Shown: piece after piece, positions 4,189 through 5,657 of the stretch | Position numbering within the stretch: position 1 is the first letter of the stretch | Layout: each line of letters opens with the position of its first letter | Assembly (NCBI GenBank): GCA_015063655.1 | Contig: SVTU01000091.1 | Location: forward strand, 1-5,657 | Length of the DNA stretch: 5,657 nucleotides | Origin: Oscillospiraceae bacterium | Lineage (GTDB): Bacteria; Bacillota; Clostridia; Oscillospirales; CAG-272 | Direction of reading: 5' to 3' | The notes under the pieces: generated by a model | The model's database searches: none | The model's input: the letters and a program-made list of their open reading frames with translations, nothing else | What the model was told of the DNA's origin: nothing | Translations under genes and position numbers: made by a program

Positions 4189-5657
4189 TTATTCTTCGAT
4201 CATGGGAATGATCATCAGTTCATGCAGCTCCTCACGGGGCAGGAAGGGCGCCAGATCCTCAAGCGGAGGGCTGAACAGCGAGCCGTCGGCCAGCTTCTTG
4301 GTGGCACTCTTCGGCTCAAAGAACTGCTCGGGGCTGACGAAGATCTCGGCAATGAAGGCACCCTCTGTGCCGAAGGCCTCGTTGAGTACGTCCTCAAGCT
4401 CGGTGTTGGCATGGCAGGCACGGTAGGGATAGCCGTAGGCAAAGGCCAGCTTCTCCATGGCGGGGAAGGATAGGTCTTGGCTTTCGGGACCAATGCCGAC
4501 CTTGGTATGATGACCGAATATGTTGGTCTGCGTCTGACGGATGGAATGGTAGCCGCCGTTGTTGATGACGAACAGCTTGATGGGAAGCTTGTTGGTCAGA
4601 ATGGTCTGCAGCTCCTGCAAATTCATCTGGATACTGCCGTCACCCGTGATACACACGATCTCCTTCTTGCCCTCGGCTACGCAAACGCCGATGGCGGCAG
4701 GGAGGTCATAGCCCATGGAGGCGATGGCGGAGTTGATGATGAAGCGTTGACCCTTCTTGATCTCATAGCCGTGACTGCCGACTACGCACGCACTGCCGTT
4801 GCCGACAACGGTGGTGTAGTTTTCGGGCAGACGAGAGGAAAGAGCCTTGATGAAGGCGTAGACGTTGGTCTCTCTCGTATCCTCCCAATGGCGGGGCAGA
4901 ACAACGGGGTATTTGGCCTTCCAGTCACGGCAGGTCTGCTGCCAGCCGTTCTCGGGAAACAGCGTGCCGCTCTTGGGCAGACGCTCGGCAAGCTTCTGCA
5001 AAAAGTCGAGCGCATCGGCCTGTATAGGCATTTCCACGTGAAGTGTGGGCTTCTTCAGCTCCTCGCCGTCCACGTCAACCATGATCACAAAGGCCTCTCT
5101 TGCCCACGTTTTCCAGTTGTATCCGACCTGGCGGATGGAGAGACGGTTGCCAACAGCCAGCACAAGGTCGGCGTTCTGTACGGCAAAGTTGCCTGCACGG
5201 TCGCCCATGATACCGCCTCGTCCCACGTACAGCGGATCGGCGTCGGCCATCATGTCAATGTTATCCCAGCCCGTAGCAACGGGAATGTTCAGCTTGGGAA
5301 CGACCTGCTCAAACAGGTCGAACGCACCCGCAAGGCGAACACCGTTGCCTGCATACAGCACGGGACGCTTGGCGTTCTTGATCTTTTCTACCACGGCATC
5401 CATCACCGTATCGGTCACAAGGGGAGCGAGCGTTTTGGCATCCTCTGCGGGATCGTAGCCGAACAGCTCGTCTGTCTCAATGGTACAGCCCTGGAAGTTG
5501 AGCGGAATGTCAAGCCAGCAGGGGCCGGGACGGCCGTGCGTGGCAAGATACAGTGCCTTTTCCAGACAATAGCGGATGCGCTTGGGGTCCTCTACCATTT
5601 CCGAGTACTTGGTCATGCAGTCGATGGACTTGGTAATATCAAATTCCTGGTCGCCGC
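4189..5657 (-). CDS. Thiamine-diphosphate-dependent enzyme, acetolactate synthase-like, 5' end cut by window edge
   Basis: A ThDP enzyme of the acetolactate synthase/pyruvate oxidase superfamily; 488 complete codons are visible, and about 100 N-terminal residues lie beyond the edge. The frame continues upstream of the ATG at 5616 with GDQEFDITKSIDC, a normal family sequence, so that Met is internal. Numbering from it: end of the N-terminal domain with THGRPGPCWLDIPLN (26-40), the central domain (about 70-210; GRGGIMGDRAGNFAVQNADL, 132-151), and the ThDP-binding domain with ASMGYDLPAAIG (299-310), GDGSIQMN (325-332) and INNGGYHSIRQTQ (351-363), which form the GDG-x(26)-NN cofactor motif. Biosynthetic acetolactate synthases carry VGQHQMW and a GMV-x-QWQ stretch; here the matching regions read VGNGSACVVGSHGYE (271-285) and GYHSIRQTQ, so valine/isoleucine synthesis is unlikely. 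Similar proteins occur in surface-sugar clusters (YerE-like, acetyl transfer from pyruvate to a keto-sugar). Its catalytic Glu is outside the window. It probably shares an operon with eda and kdgK. Confidence 0.9.
   Translation of the reverse strand, partial: GDQEFDITKSIDCMTKYSEMVEDPKRIRYCLEKALYLATHGRPGPCWLDIPLNFQGCTIETDELFGYDPAEDAKTLAPLVTDTVMDAVVEKIKNAKRPVLYAGNGVRLAGAFDLFEQVVPKLNIPVATGWDNIDMMADADPLYVGRGGIMGDRAGNFAVQNADLVLAVGNRLSIRQVGYNWKTWAREAFVIMVDVDGEELKKPTLHVEMPIQADALDFLQKLAERLPKSGTLFPENGWQQTCRDWKAKYPVVLPRHWEDTRETNVYAFIKALSSRLPENYTTVVGNGSACVVGSHGYEIKKGQRFIINSAIASMGYDLPAAIGVCVAEGKKEIVCITGDGSIQMNLQELQTILTNKLPIKLFVINNGGYHSIRQTQTNIFGHHTKVGIGPESQDLSFPAMEKLAFAYGYPYRACHANTELEDVLNEAFGTEGAFIAEIFVSPEQFFEPKSATKKLADGSLFSPPLEDLAPFLPREELHELMIIPMIEE

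Noticed and set aside
5614..5616. ATG at 5616 as the true start of the ThDP enzyme
   Set aside because: The same frame stays open to the window edge and encodes GDQEFDITKSIDC, normal family sequence, so the start is outside the window.
4189..5657. Assignment of the ThDP enzyme as ilvB (branched-chain amino acid synthesis)
   Set aside because: The VGQHQMW and QWQ hallmarks are missing, no ilvN or ilvC is adjacent, and the neighbours are sugar-acid catabolic genes.

Overview
This 5.7-kb window carries six genes, all on the minus strand, in a tightly packed accessory or catabolic region. The base composition is moderately GC-rich by eye. Start sites have strong AAGGAGG-type ribosome binding sites. 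There are two lipoprotein signal peptides with clear lipoboxes, and the small XRE regulator and ApbE variant look clostridial. Together these suggest a Gram-positive of the class Clostridia, perhaps a gut or rumen Oscillospiraceae-like lineage. That is inference from style, not a species call.

In the direction of transcription (high to low coordinates) the layout is as follows. (1) A thiamine-diphosphate enzyme of the acetolactate-synthase superfamily, cut by the right edge (4189-5657). (2) eda, KDPG/KHG aldolase (3554-4168). (3) kdgK, 2-keto-3-deoxygluconate kinase (2520-3542). These three are 20 and 11 bases apart and look like the end of one operon. KdgK phosphorylates KDG to KDPG and Eda splits KDPG to pyruvate and glyceraldehyde-3-phosphate, so the pair is a complete lower Entner-Doudoroff branch. 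The thiamine-diphosphate enzyme lacks sequence marks of true biosynthetic acetolactate synthase and resembles sugar- or ketoacid-modifying relatives that use pyruvate.

A 122-base gap with a long GC-rich hairpin (2422-2463) separates this from a second unit. (4) A lipoprotein built of two tandem ~156-residue repeats, each ending in an AGCT(I)-type motif that resembles a degenerate flavinylation site (1384-2397). (5) apbE, FAD:protein FMN transferase, also a lipoprotein (282-1337). A second perfect hairpin (1359-1384) lies between them. ApbE covalently attaches FMN to threonines of extracytoplasmic proteins, so the adjacent lipoprotein is its obvious candidate substrate. (6) Finally, a short XRE-type repressor gene with its own likely promoter runs off the left edge (1-202).

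There is no stretch over 300 bases without a gene, and I see no RNA gene, CRISPR array, insertion sequence or attachment site. The best candidate for something undescribed is the ApbE plus two-repeat lipoprotein pair; the operon that joins a thiamine-diphosphate enzyme to KDG catabolism comes second.
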